Assembly (NCBI RefSeq): GCF_014303735.1
Contig: NZ_CP060296.1
Span: 2,119,501 to 2,183,500 of the forward strand
Length of the DNA stretch: 64,000 bases
Direction: 5' to 3'
DNA from: Variovorax sp. PAMC28562
GTDB taxonomy: Bacteria; Pseudomonadota; Gammaproteobacteria; Burkholderiales; Burkholderiaceae_C
Shown: positions 48,791 to 57,705 of the stretch, piece by piece
Numbering within the stretch: the first letter of the stretch is position 1
Layout of the letters: every line of letters begins with the position of its first letter
Made by a program: the position numbers and the translations under genes
Notes under the pieces: model-generated
What the model was told of the DNA's origin: nothing
Seen by the model: only the letters and a program-made list of their open reading frames with translations
The model's database searches: none

Positions 48791-49099
48791 TCAGCGTCGA
48801 GTCTGCTGCACCTTGATTCGCAACGTCGCCACCTCCCAGCCCCGGGCCTTCAGGCGCGCAACGATCATGGGTGCAAGCTGGCGTAGCTTGGCAGCGGCTG
48901 CGCTGCCATTGACCAGTACGCACCACACATCGCCGTCGGCCGGGCCTGGCTGAACCGCGGCACGCATGTCTTTCGGGATCAGCTCTTCCACCGCTTTTAG
49001 ACGTTCCGAGGCGTCGCGGGCGCGTGCCAGCAAGCCCGCGAGGGTGGGGGAGCCGTCGGCAGCCTGGAGCAATGTGAAGGTGGTTGTTCGGCGGATCAT
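48791..49099 (-). CDS. DUF721 (DciA-like) family protein
   Basis: Small protein of 102 residues with the DUF721 pattern: an N-terminal helix (TFTLLQAADGSPTLAGLLARA), then ELIPKDMRAAVQPG and a C-terminal KH-like part (KLRQLAPMIVARLKARGW). DciA proteins load or operate the replicative helicase DnaB in bacteria lacking DnaC. The location divergent from secA is common for this family in Betaproteobacteria. The ATG at 49099 is chosen over one at 49153, which adds an unconserved tail. Confidence 0.72.
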   Translation of the reverse strand: MIRRTTTFTLLQAADGSPTLAGLLARARDASERLKAVEELIPKDMRAAVQPGPADGDVWCVLVNGSAAAAKLRQLAPMIVARLKARGWEVATLRIKVQQTRR

Positions 49100-49269
49100 G
49101 GGGAAATAACGGACTGAAACAAGCCGGCTAAAATGCGCGGTTTGTCGGCGCATGCGCCTGACATCAGGGCCGCTTGCTTTTCATGGAAGTGCGCCCAATT
49201 GCTTTCACCATATCTTAGGGATCTGGATCGCAGCGCCCCGCGTACAGGGTGTCCGTCGATCCTCCACTC

Positions 49270-52056
49270 ATGGCAACCAATTTCCTGACCCAGATTTTCG
49301 GCAGTCGCAACGACCGTCTCCTGAAGCAATATCGGAAGACGGTCGAGCGCATCAATGCGCTCGAATCCGAGTTCGAAAAGCTGAGCGACGACGCCCTGCG
49401 CGCCAAGACCGAGGAGTTCAAGGCTCGCGCCGCCAAGGGCGAAACCCTCGACGACCTGCTGCCCGAAGCCTTTGCGACCGTGCGAGAAGGTTCCAAGCGC
49501 GTCATGAAGATGCGCCACTTCGATGTGCAGTTGCTCGGCGGCATGGCCCTGCACAACGGCAAGATTTCTGAGATGCGTACCGGCGAGGGCAAAACGTTGA
49601 CCGCCACGTTGCCGGTGTACCTGAACGCGCTGTCGGGCAAGGGAGTGCATGTCGTCACAGTGAACGACTACCTGGCCAGCCGCGACGCGAAATGGATGGG
49701 CCGGCTCTACAACTTTCTCGGTCTCTCGGTCGGCATCAACCTGCCGAACATGCCGCGCGAAGAAAAGCAGCAGGCCTACGGCAGCGACATCACGTACGGC
49801 ACGAACAACGAGTACGGCTTCGACTATCTGCGCGACAACATGGTCTACGAGCCCGGCGATCGGGTTCAGCGCGGCCTGAACTACGCCATCGTCGACGAGG
49901 TCGATTCCATTCTGATCGACGAGGCTCGCACGCCACTGATCATCAGCGGCCAGGCCGAAGACCACACAGATACCTACCTCGCGATCAACAAGGTGGTACC
50001 GCTGCTCACCAAGCAGGAAGGTGAAGCCGATCCCCGCACCGGCGAGGGCGTTACCAAGCCCGGCGACTTCACCGTCGACGAAAAAACGCATCAGGTCTTT
50101 CTGACCGAAGACGGTCACGAGAATGCCGAGCGCATCCTCAGCGAGTTCAAGCTCTTGCCCGATGGCGCATCGCTCTACGACCCTGCCAACATCACGCTGA
50201 TGCACCACCTCAACGCCGCGCTGCGTGCGCGGCACCTCTATCACCGCGATCAGCATTACGTGGTGCAAGAGGGGGAGGTCGTGATCGTCGACGAATTCAC
50301 TGGCCGCCTGATGACGGGCCGCCGCTGGAGCGATGGTTTGCATCAGGCCGTCGAAGCCAAGGAAGGCGTGCAGATCCAGGCCGAGAACCAGACGCTGGCG
50401 TCGATCACGTTCCAGAACTATTTCCGCCTGTACGGCAAGCTGGCCGGCATGACGGGCACGGCAGACACCGAGGCCTACGAGTTCCAGGAAATCTACGGAC
50501 TCGAAACCACGATCATTCCGCCGAACCGACACAGCAAGCGCGAAGACCAGCTCGACCGCGTCTACAAGACCACGCGCGAAAAGTACGAAGCTGCGATCGA
50601 GGATATTCGGGAGTGCTACGACCGCGGTCAGCCAGTGCTGGTCGGCACCTCGTCGATCGAGAACTCTGAAATCATCGACGAGCTGCTGAACAAGGCGGGC
50701 CTCCCGCACCAGGTGCTCAACGCGAAGCAGCATGCGCGTGAGGCCGACATCGTGGCGCAAGCCGGCCGCACGAAGATGATCACCATCGCGACCAACATGG
50801 CCGGTCGCGGCACCGACATCGTTCTTGGCGGCAACGTCGAGAAAATGATCGAGCTGGTCGAGGCCGACGAGGGCCTGGACGATGCGGGCAAGCAGGCTGA
50901 AATCGCAACGCTGCGCGTCGAATGGGACAAGGACCACGAGTTCGTGAAGTCGCTTGGCGGCTTGCGCATCATCGCGACCGAACGGCATGAATCGCGTCGT
51001 ATCGACAATCAACTGCGTGGCCGCTCAGGCCGGCAAGGCGATACGGGCTCGTCGCGCTTTTACCTGAGCTTGGACGATCCGCTGATGCGTATTTTTGCAG
51101 GCGATCGGGTGAAGGCGATCATGGACCGGCTCAAGATGCCGGACGGAGAGGCCATCGAAGCCGGCATCGTCACGCGCAGCATCGAGAGCGCGCAGCGCAA
51201 GGTCGAGGCGCGCAATTTCGATGTGCGCAAGCAGTTGCTCGAGTACGACGATGTTTCGAACGATCAGCGCAAGGTCATCTATCAGCAGCGCAACGACATT
51301 CTTGATGCATCCGACCTGACGGCGCAGATCGAGGCGCTGCGAGAAGGCTGTTTTACCGATCTCGCGCGACAGTTCGTCCCGCCGGAATCGGTCGAAGAGC
51401 AATGGCAGCTGGCTGCGCTCGAACAGTCGTTGAACACCGAGTGGGGCCTCGACATTCCGTTGCAACAAGAAGTCGAATCGGCTGCATCCATTGCCGACGA
51501 AGAGGTCGTAGAAAAGGTCGTTGCAGCAGCCAATGCCGCCTTCGACGCCAAGGTGGCGTTGATCGGGCAAGAGAACTTCACGCAGTTCGAACGCATGGTC
51601 TTGCTGCAAAGCATCGACACGCATTGGCGCGAACATCTGGCATCGTTGGACTATCTGCGCCAGGGCATCCATCTGCGAGGCTATGCGCAAAAGCAGCCCA
51701 AGCAGGAATACAAGCGCGAGGCTTTCGAGCTCTTCGGCCAGCTGCTCGACTCGGTCAAGAACGACGTGACGCGTCAGTTGATGACGGTGCGGGTGCAGTC
51801 CGGTGAACAGCTCGAAGAAGCCGCCGAAGCGCTCGAGAGCCGCGGTGAGAACCTCGCCAACATTACCTACTCGGCGCCGACGGAATCGGGCGAAGTCGAA
51901 GTGCGCGTTGAGGAAGAAAGCCAGCGTCGCATCGCCGCGGCCGGGCTCGGCACGCTGGGCGCCGAAGCCGCCGCGTTGGCGCGCGTCGGGCGCAACGATC
52001 CATGCCCGTGTGGCAGCGGAAAGAAATTCAAACACTGCCACGGCAAGTTGAGCTGA
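49270..52056 (+). CDS. secA: Preprotein translocase ATPase SecA
   Basis: Motor ATPase that drives Sec-dependent export through SecYEG. 928 residues from the ATG at 49270. Walker [28 protein letters not shown], the PPXD region, GTDIVLGGN and [10 protein letters not shown] of NBD2, and the helical scaffold [20 protein letters not shown]. The zinc/SecB-binding tail is [14 protein letters not shown]. The 170-base region 49100-49269 must hold promoters for secA and dciA; I see no clear consensus pair and no SecM-like leader. Confidence 0.97.
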   Translation: MATNFLTQIFGSRNDRLLKQYRKTVERINALESEFEKLSDDALRAKTEEFKARAAKGETLDDLLPEAFATVREGSKRVMKMRHFDVQLLGGMALHNGKISEMRTGEGKTLTATLPVYLNALSGKGVHVVTVNDYLASRDAKWMGRLYNFLGLSVGINLPNMPREEKQQAYGSDITYGTNNEYGFDYLRDNMVYEPGDRVQRGLNYAIVDEVDSILIDEARTPLIISGQAEDHTDTYLAINKVVPLLTKQEGEADPRTGEGVTKPGDFTVDEKTHQVFLTEDGHENAERILSEFKLLPDGASLYDPANITLMHHLNAALRARHLYHRDQHYVVQEGEVVIVDEFTGRLMTGRRWSDGLHQAVEAKEGVQIQAENQTLASITFQNYFRLYGKLAGMTGTADTEAYEFQEIYGLETTIIPPNRHSKREDQLDRVYKTTREKYEAAIEDIRECYDRGQPVLVGTSSIENSEIIDELLNKAGLPHQVLNAKQHAREADIVAQAGRTKMITIATNMAGRGTDIVLGGNVEKMIELVEADEGLDDAGKQAEIATLRVEWDKDHEFVKSLGGLRIIATERHESRRIDNQLRGRSGRQGDTGSSRFYLSLDDPLMRIFAGDRVKAIMDRLKMPDGEAIEAGIVTRSIESAQRKVEARNFDVRKQLLEYDDVSNDQRKVIYQQRNDILDASDLTAQIEALREGCFTDLARQFVPPESVEEQWQLAALEQSLNTEWGLDIPLQQEVESAASIADEEVVEKVVAAANAAFDAKVALIGQENFTQFERMVLLQSIDTHWREHLASLDYLRQGIHLRGYAQKQPKQEYKREAFELFGQLLDSVKNDVTRQLMTVRVQSGEQLEEAAEALESRGENLANITYSAPTESGEVEVRVEEESQRRIAAAGLGTLGAEAAALARVGRNDPCPCGSGKKFKHCHGKLS

Positions 52057-52085
52057 TTGGCAAGGAACCAGAACCATCTACCGCC

Positions 52086-53315
52086 ATGCCCGTCAATCTG
52101 TCTGCCCCTGATCCTGCCGCCCTGTTCGCGGTGCCTGGCGTTCGCATCGGTGTGACCGAAGCGGGCGTACGCAAAGCCAATCGCAAAGACCTGACGGTCG
52201 TGTTGATCGACGAAGGTGCGGCGGTCGGCGGTGTTTTCACCCAGAACCGCTTTTGCGCCGCGCCGGTGCAGGTGTGCCGCGATCATCTGAAGGCGGACCA
52301 TGGCATTCGTGCCATGGTCATCAACACGGGCAACGCCAATGCCGGCACTGGAGAAGATGGCCTGGCGCGCACGCGGACGGTGTGTGTTGCGCTGGCGCGG
52401 CATCTGAACATTTCACCAGAGCAGATTCTGCCGTTTTCGACGGGCGTGATCATGGAGCCGTTGCCCGTCGATCGCATCGAAGCCGGCTTGCAGGCGGCCC
52501 TGGCCGATGCGGCCCCTGAGCATTGGGCGCGTGCGGCCGAAGGCATCATGACCACCGACACCGTGCCCAAAGCCTTCAGCGAACGTGTGCTGATTGGCGG
52601 CGCCACGGTGACGATCACCGGGATCAGCAAGGGCGCAGGAATGATCCGGCCCAACATGGCGACCATGCTCGGCTTCATGGCGACCGACGCAAAGATCGAC
52701 GCGTCGTTGATTCAGCCGCTGGCGCAGCAATTGGCCGATGCGTCCTTCAATCGCATCACCATCGACGGTGATACCTCGACCAACGACTCGTTCGTTGTCA
52801 TCGCGACGCAGAAGGCTGGCAACCAGCGCATCACATCGCTCGATTCGGCAGACGGTCAGGTTTTGGTGGCGGCGATGCAGAACGTGGCGCGCCAGCTCGC
52901 ACAGGCGATCGTTCGTGACGGCGAGGGCGCGACCAAGTTCATCACGATCCGTGTCGAAGGCGGCAAGAACTCGGCGGAGTGCCGCCAGGTCGCGTACGCC
53001 GTCGCACACTCGCCGCTCGTCAAGACCGCCTTCTTTGCCAGCGACCCCAATCTCGGTCGCATCCTGGCCGCTGTGGGCTATGCGGGCATCGACGATCTCG
53101 ACCAGACCGGCATCGATCTCTATCTCGACGACGTGCATGTGGCCGTGCACGGAGGGCGCGCCCCTGACTATCGAGAAGAAGATGGCCAGCGCGTGATGAA
53201 GCAAAGCGAGATCAATGTACGCATCGGCCTGGGTCGAGGCGATGCCAGCGACACCGTGTGGACATGCGACCTGAGCCACGACTACGTGTCGATCAACGCC
53301 GACTACCGCTCCTGA
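52086..53315 (+). CDS. argJ: Bifunctional glutamate N-acetyltransferase/amino-acid acetyltransferase ArgJ
   Basis: Ornithine acetyltransferase of the cyclic arginine pathway, recycling the acetyl group from acetylornithine to glutamate. 409 residues from the ATG at 52086. The self-cleavage site lies in [21 protein letters not shown], the Thr after Ala becoming the nucleophile. TTDTVPKAF and [14 protein letters not shown] are also typical. It follows secA after 29 bases. Confidence 0.95.
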   Translation: MPVNLSAPDPAALFAVPGVRIGVTEAGVRKANRKDLTVVLIDEGAAVGGVFTQNRFCAAPVQVCRDHLKADHGIRAMVINTGNANAGTGEDGLARTRTVCVALARHLNISPEQILPFSTGVIMEPLPVDRIEAGLQAALADAAPEHWARAAEGIMTTDTVPKAFSERVLIGGATVTITGISKGAGMIRPNMATMLGFMATDAKIDASLIQPLAQQLADASFNRITIDGDTSTNDSFVVIATQKAGNQRITSLDSADGQVLVAAMQNVARQLAQAIVRDGEGATKFITIRVEGGKNSAECRQVAYAVAHSPLVKTAFFASDPNLGRILAAVGYAGIDDLDQTGIDLYLDDVHVAVHGGRAPDYREEDGQRVMKQSEINVRIGLGRGDASDTVWTCDLSHDYVSINADYRS

Positions 53316-53328
53316 CCAGGCGCACGCG

Positions 53329-54204
53329 ATGAACGAGAACTTCGAACACCTGCTCGTACGCGCTGAGCAACTCATCGCGCGCATCGAATCGATTCTTCCG
53401 CAACCGTTGGTCGCACCGACCGACTGGAACGCGTCGATCGCGTGGCGCTACCGCCGTCGCAGCTCGGGCCATGGTTCGCTGGAGCCGGTTCGCCACGTCG
53501 CCACCATGCCGCTCGATGCGCTGAAAGAAATCGAAGTTCAGAAAGAAAAGATCGAGCGCAATACGCGGCAGTTCGTCGAGGGAAAGCCTGCCAATAACGT
53601 GCTGCTGACGGGCGCTCGCGGCACCGGTAAATCGTCGCTCATCCGCGCATGTTTGCAGGCTTATGCACCGCAAGGCCTGCGCTTGATCGAGGTGGACAAG
53701 GCGGAGCTGGTGGACTTGCCGGACATCGTGGATGTCGTGTCGGGTCGGCCGGAGAAATTCATCGTCTTCAGCGATGACTTGAGCTTCGACGAAGGCGAGC
53801 CCGGCTACAAGGCGCTGAAGTCGATTCTCGATGGATCCATCTCCGCGCCGACGCCGAACGTGTTGATCTACGCGACCAGCAACCGGCGTCACTTGCTGCC
53901 GGAGTACATGAAGGACAACCTCAGCTACACCCACACAGAAGAAGGCGAAGTACACCCTGGCGAGGTGATCGAGGAGAAGATCTCGTTATCGGAGCGCTTC
54001 GGCCTGTGGGTCAGTTTCTATCCGTTCAGTCAAAACGAGTACCTGACGATCGTGGCGCAGTGGTTGTCTTCTTTCGATATCGACGCCGCGGCCATCGATG
54101 CGGCCAAGCCTGAAGCGCTGGTGTGGGCCTTGGAGCGTGGCTCCCGAAGTGGGAGGGTGGCTTACCAGTTCGCGCGCGACTATGCGGGGCGGAGGGCGGT
54201 GTGA
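53329..54204 (+). CDS. DUF815 family ATPase
   Basis: AAA+-like ATPase of unknown biological role, 291 residues. Walker A GARGTGKS (residues 95-102), Walker B-like KFIVFSDDLSFDE, and a sensor-like YATSNRRHLL, followed by SLSERFGLWVSFYPFSQ. The N-terminal ~60 residues are helical and lack a known domain. It sits 13 bases after argJ and overlaps the mutT-like gene by four bases, so co-expression is likely. Partner and substrate are unknown. Confidence 0.85.
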   Translation: MNENFEHLLVRAEQLIARIESILPQPLVAPTDWNASIAWRYRRRSSGHGSLEPVRHVATMPLDALKEIEVQKEKIERNTRQFVEGKPANNVLLTGARGTGKSSLIRACLQAYAPQGLRLIEVDKAELVDLPDIVDVVSGRPEKFIVFSDDLSFDEGEPGYKALKSILDGSISAPTPNVLIYATSNRRHLLPEYMKDNLSYTHTEEGEVHPGEVIEEKISLSERFGLWVSFYPFSQNEYLTIVAQWLSSFDIDAAAIDAAKPEALVWALERGSRSGRVAYQFARDYAGRRAV

Positions 54205-54650
54205 GCGACGTGCGCAACGCGAGCGACGTGATCACCGAGACGCGTCTTCACACCGAAGTCGCTGTCGGCATCCTTATCCGGAAAAGCGACGATGCCTTGC
54301 TCCTGTCGACGCGCCCGGATGGCAAACCTTACGCCGGTTACTGGGAGTTTCCGGGCGGCAAGGTAGAGGCGGGTGAAAGCATAGAGGAAGCATTGCGGCG
54401 CGAGCTGCACGAAGAGCTCGGCATCACGATCGACAGCGCCTCGGTGTGGAAGGTGACCGAGCACGACTACCCGCATGCGCTGGTACGGCTGCACTGGTGC
54501 AAGGTCACCGCTTGGACCGGTGAACTAGAGATGCGCGAAGGCCAGGCGATGCGGTGGCAGCAGCTGCCGTTGGACGTCGCGCCAGTGTTACCCGGCGCAG
54601 TCCCAGTGCTGGGTTGGCTGGCTGCCGAGCGCGGTGTGCCCGGCCCCTGA
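54201..54650 (+). CDS. mutT: Nudix hydrolase, MutT-type 8-oxo-dGTP diphosphatase
   Basis: Sanitises oxidised guanine nucleotides. 149 residues from a GTG at 54201 that overlaps the DUF815 stop. The full Nudix box is present: G53 x5 E59 x7 R67-E68-L69-x-E71-E72-L73-G74, preceded by the YWEFPGGKVE signature. No thiamine-phosphate-synthase-like extension is present, unlike the larger MutT fusions. It converges on yacG. Confidence 0.88.
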   Translation: MSDVRNASDVITETRLHTEVAVGILIRKSDDALLLSTRPDGKPYAGYWEFPGGKVEAGESIEEALRRELHEELGITIDSASVWKVTEHDYPHALVRLHWCKVTAWTGELEMREGQAMRWQQLPLDVAPVLPGAVPVLGWLAAERGVPGP

Positions 54651-54660
54651 TCCTGCCCGT

Positions 54661-54876
54661 CTACTGAAGCCGCGGGTCGCCGAACGGATCATCATCGGGC
54701 GGTGCATCGGTCGGCATCCTGAACTCTTCACTTGCCCAGGCGCCCAGGTCGATGCCCTTGCAGCGCGCGCTGCAGAACGGCCGATTCGGATTGGCTGGCC
54801 CATAGACGCTATCGCCGCCGCATGCGGGACAGCGAACGATCCGGTCGCCGGCCTTGTTCACTTTGCTCGTCGCCAC
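54661..54876 (-). CDS. yacG: DNA gyrase inhibitor YacG
   Basis: Small zinc protein (71 residues) that binds GyrB. The four zinc ligands are CPACGG (Cys x2 Cys) and [14 protein letters not shown] (Cys x3 Cys), followed by the acidic C-terminal tail. It follows zapD in the minus-strand run, as in many Burkholderiales. Confidence 0.93.
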   Translation of the reverse strand: MATSKVNKAGDRIVRCPACGGDSVYGPANPNRPFCSARCKGIDLGAWASEEFRMPTDAPPDDDPFGDPRLQ

Positions 54877-54899
54877 GTCTTCTCTCCTCCCGTCCTATC

Positions 54900-55655
54900 T
54901 CAAGCGCACAGGGTCAGCTCGAGCGGCGCGTCATCGGTGCTCTGGTGCAACCGGTCGTCGTCCTCGTGGCGCATCAATCTCACCGAGACCATCAAGCGGT
55001 TGCCGCTGATCTCAGGAATCAAGCCGAGCTTCGGATCGATGCGGAGGCGCAGCAACTGGAAGCTGCGTCCTTGCGGCAACGTTTGCTGAAACTGGCCGTG
55101 GGCTGCGATCACCTTGTAAGGAACATCGGCATCACGCAGCAGCTTGAGCAAGAGGTAAATCGATTCGGCCAATGGCGCGAGGGTCGTCAGCCAGCGCTCG
55201 ATGTCGGTTCGACGCATCTTGGCCGTACCGTTTTGCCACGCAAAGTACGCGGGCAAATCGAACTGGCACGTTCCGCCGGGAATGCCGACGCGGCTGCGGA
55301 TACTCATCAGCCATTCGTTTTCCGTGAGCGACTGTCCGGCCTTTCCAGGCACGGTATTGAGCGCGGCGAAGTTGCGTTCCAACTGCGCAACCACCTGGTC
55401 GAGCGCGGCCACCGAGATTTGCGGATTGCCGCGATAACTGTTGAAAACGTTCTTGTGCTTGTCGAGATCGCGCAGCACATCGGCCTTCAAGTCGGCGCGC
55501 GCTGCCACGTCCATGATCTCGAAGATCGTGACGAGTGCGTAGTGGTGCAACAGCGCGGAGTCGGAGGGCACCAACTCGCCAAGGCGGCGAAAGAGATGCT
55601 CCAGCCGAAGGTAGGTCCGGATGCGCTCGTTGAAGGGGTACTCGTAGAGGATCAC
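54900..55655 (-). CDS. zapD: Cell division protein ZapD
   Basis: FtsZ-associated protein that bundles FtsZ filaments. 251 residues; it begins ILYEYPFNERIRTYLRLEHLF, the conserved helical-domain start, and has GTCQFDLPAYFAWQ and RLMRHEDDDR toward the end. In typical Comamonadaceae it follows coaE directly; here a three-gene O-acyltransferase cassette lies between them. Gap to the SGNH stop is 30 bases. Confidence 0.94.
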   Translation of the reverse strand: MILYEYPFNERIRTYLRLEHLFRRLGELVPSDSALLHHYALVTIFEIMDVAARADLKADVLRDLDKHKNVFNSYRGNPQISVAALDQVVAQLERNFAALNTVPGKAGQSLTENEWLMSIRSRVGIPGGTCQFDLPAYFAWQNGTAKMRRTDIERWLTTLAPLAESIYLLLKLLRDADVPYKVIAAHGQFQQTLPQGRSFQLLRLRIDPKLGLIPEISGNRLMVSVRLMRHEDDDRLHQSTDDAPLELTLCA

Positions 55656-55685
55656 GCTGTTCCGTGCTGGTCGGGAATCATAGTC

Positions 55686-56696
55686 TCACGGCACCCGCGG
55701 CGCGGGCGGCGCCAAGACTTGGCGGACAGCCTGCAGCATGCGGTCGCCCACGATCAATTGGCCATGCATCGAGAGGTGCGTGTCATTTGGGAAATAGAAA
55801 TCGCGGACTCTGGCGCGCTCATCGGCGGCAAAACTGAAAAGGTCAGGACCCAGGTCTGCAGTCTTGAAGGCCGCGACGAAGGGGGCTGCATGTTGCGTGT
55901 CGACGTACACCGTCGTCTTGTCGGGAATCACCATCCAGACGAACTTGAGATCGGATTGAGCTTGAGTAAATATCTTCATTTGCTCGACCGCCTCCGGTTT
56001 GAGCGGTGGATTGTCTGTGTCCTCGACAAAGAAGAGAGCCTTCTCGCACAGCTTGTGACTGAAGTAGCTGCAACCGCCCGGAACCGGGCGCACCCAGGTC
56101 TCGTCTCCAAAGAGCGCATCGCCCGAGAGCTTGCGGACTTTTCTCATGTTGGTGTACGTGATGAGTCCGGTCGTCAACTTGGCGCTCCAGTTCAGCGCAA
56201 AGCCGGGCACGGCTTCGAGTGGTTCGAGAAACGGAACGGTCTTGACGACGGGCTCCTTCGACATGGTCGTACAGGTGGAGCCCCCCTTGAGCCGGTCACC
56301 CAGCAGGCGCTCGACACTCTCGACCACGACGAGCTTGCCCTTGAATCCGGCGCGCCGTATCCAAGGTGTGAAGTCTTTGCACAGCGGGCCGGTCTGGCCC
56401 CAGTAGATCGTCGCTACTTGGTATCCCTCTTTGACGAGTCGTGATTGCCAACGCAGCGTCATTGAAAAGCTGTCACCCACCACCAGCACGTCAGCTTGGT
56501 CCAAAGGCACGCCTTTGATGTGTGCCTTCGTTACGATCGGAGGTGCGGCTTGCCACCCGAACTCTGCATCCGAAAGACGGCCGATTCGCGTGAGGTCGCC
56601 ATAAGGCGCCGGAGTGAAGAGCGTCACCAGAAGCATCGTGACAATGACCACGAAGCCCGCGGCAAAGTAGCGAAGCCACAAACGCGCCGGCATCAT
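55686..56696 (-). CDS. AlgJ/AlgX-like SGNH O-acyltransferase-type protein, copy A
   Basis: 336 residues. Short cytoplasmic N-terminus, one membrane segment (about 8-28), then a periplasmic SGNH/GDSL-like domain. The serine block is VVGDSFS (Ser76) and the C-terminal Asp-His block is PNDTHLS (Asp305, His307). Conserved cysteines (TGPLC, STCTTM, GGCSYF, KLC) suggest two disulfides. The neighbouring copy B has the same length and arrangement, so they are tandem paralogues. Such proteins work with MBOAT O-acyltransferases, encoded here two genes upstream. Target polymer unknown. Confidence 0.75.
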   Translation of the reverse strand: MMPARLWLRYFAAGFVVIVTMLLVTLFTPAPYGDLTRIGRLSDAEFGWQAAPPIVTKAHIKGVPLDQADVLVVGDSFSMTLRWQSRLVKEGYQVATIYWGQTGPLCKDFTPWIRRAGFKGKLVVVESVERLLGDRLKGGSTCTTMSKEPVVKTVPFLEPLEAVPGFALNWSAKLTTGLITYTNMRKVRKLSGDALFGDETWVRPVPGGCSYFSHKLCEKALFFVEDTDNPPLKPEAVEQMKIFTQAQSDLKFVWMVIPDKTTVYVDTQHAAPFVAAFKTADLGPDLFSFAADERARVRDFYFPNDTHLSMHGQLIVGDRMLQAVRQVLAPPAPRVP

Positions 56697-57703
56697 TTTT
56701 CAGAGTCCTTTACGGCTTGCAACATACGGGCGCCGACCAACTGATAGCCGGCAGGAGAAAGATGCGTGTCATTCGGTGAGTAGAGGTCCATTACATGGTG
56801 CCGGCTGTTGGCGGCAAGCGCAAAAAGATCGGGACCCAGGTGCAGCGCACCAAGCGCCTGCACAAAAGAAGACGCGTGGTCTTGATTCAGGTACACCGTG
56901 GTCTTGTTCGGGATCACCATCCAGATAATCTTGGGCATTCCGGCTAGCCCGTCGAATCGAGCCATCAAAGCGGCAGAGCTTGGACTCAGCATTGGATTGC
57001 GATCGTCATCAACCAGAAAGATTCCCTTATTACACAGGCGATTGCTGAATTCCTTGCAACCGTTTGGCAAAGGACGCGACACGATCAAGTCGCCCCATCT
57101 CGGGTGGTCGAATACGAGATCGGCCCGACTCGTCTTGATGGCCCGCGTATGAATGTAGGTCAGCCAGCCGCTTGCCCACTCGGCGTCCCAGTTCAGGCGC
57201 TGCGGCAGCGTCATGGCGGTGTCCGCAGCCAGTTGGGTGGCGCGTGGAATGGCCTGAAACGGCAGCGACATGGTTGTGCACGCCGCAGCTTCGTCGAGAC
57301 GTTCAGGAAGAAGGCGTTCGATGCTTTCAATGATGACGTAGCGCCCCTTGAACCCTGAGCGACGCAGCCACTCGGGAAAGTTGGCGCACAACGGGCCAGT
57401 CTTGTCCCAGTGCGTCGTGACGACGCGGTAACCACCTTCGACCAGTGCTGCTTGCCAGGCAAAGCGGATCGAAAAACTGTCGCCGATGACGAGCACGTCG
57501 GCTGCGGAGACGGGGGAGTCGACCAAATACGCACTATCGAACTTGGGACCCGGTCGACGCGCCGCAAACTCGGTTTCGGAAATGCGCCCGACGCGTGTCA
57601 AGTCTCCGTAGGCAATCGGGGTGAGCAGGGTGATCCAGAGCAACGCAAAGCAGACGACAAAGCCGACGCCGTAAATGCGAAGCCACAGAACTCCCGGCTT
57701 CAT
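56693..57703 (-). CDS. AlgJ/AlgX-like SGNH O-acyltransferase-type protein, copy B
   Basis: 336 residues from the ATG at 57703. It shares with copy A the N-terminal membrane segment, PYGDLTR/AYGDLTR segment, VIGDSFS (Ser76), TGPLC, ACTTM, PNGCKEF, the WMVIPNKTTVYL motif and PNDTHLS (Asp312, His314), so both copies retain the catalytic set. It overlaps copy A by four bases and starts two bases after the MBOAT stop, consistent with one transcript. The start is chosen because it begins the anchor helix; the frame continues further upstream only over the MBOAT gene. Confidence 0.75.
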   Translation of the reverse strand: MKPGVLWLRIYGVGFVVCFALLWITLLTPIAYGDLTRVGRISETEFAARRPGPKFDSAYLVDSPVSAADVLVIGDSFSIRFAWQAALVEGGYRVVTTHWDKTGPLCANFPEWLRRSGFKGRYVIIESIERLLPERLDEAAACTTMSLPFQAIPRATQLAADTAMTLPQRLNWDAEWASGWLTYIHTRAIKTSRADLVFDHPRWGDLIVSRPLPNGCKEFSNRLCNKGIFLVDDDRNPMLSPSSAALMARFDGLAGMPKIIWMVIPNKTTVYLNQDHASSFVQALGALHLGPDLFALAANSRHHVMDLYSPNDTHLSPAGYQLVGARMLQAVKDSEK

Positions 57704-57705
57704 GA

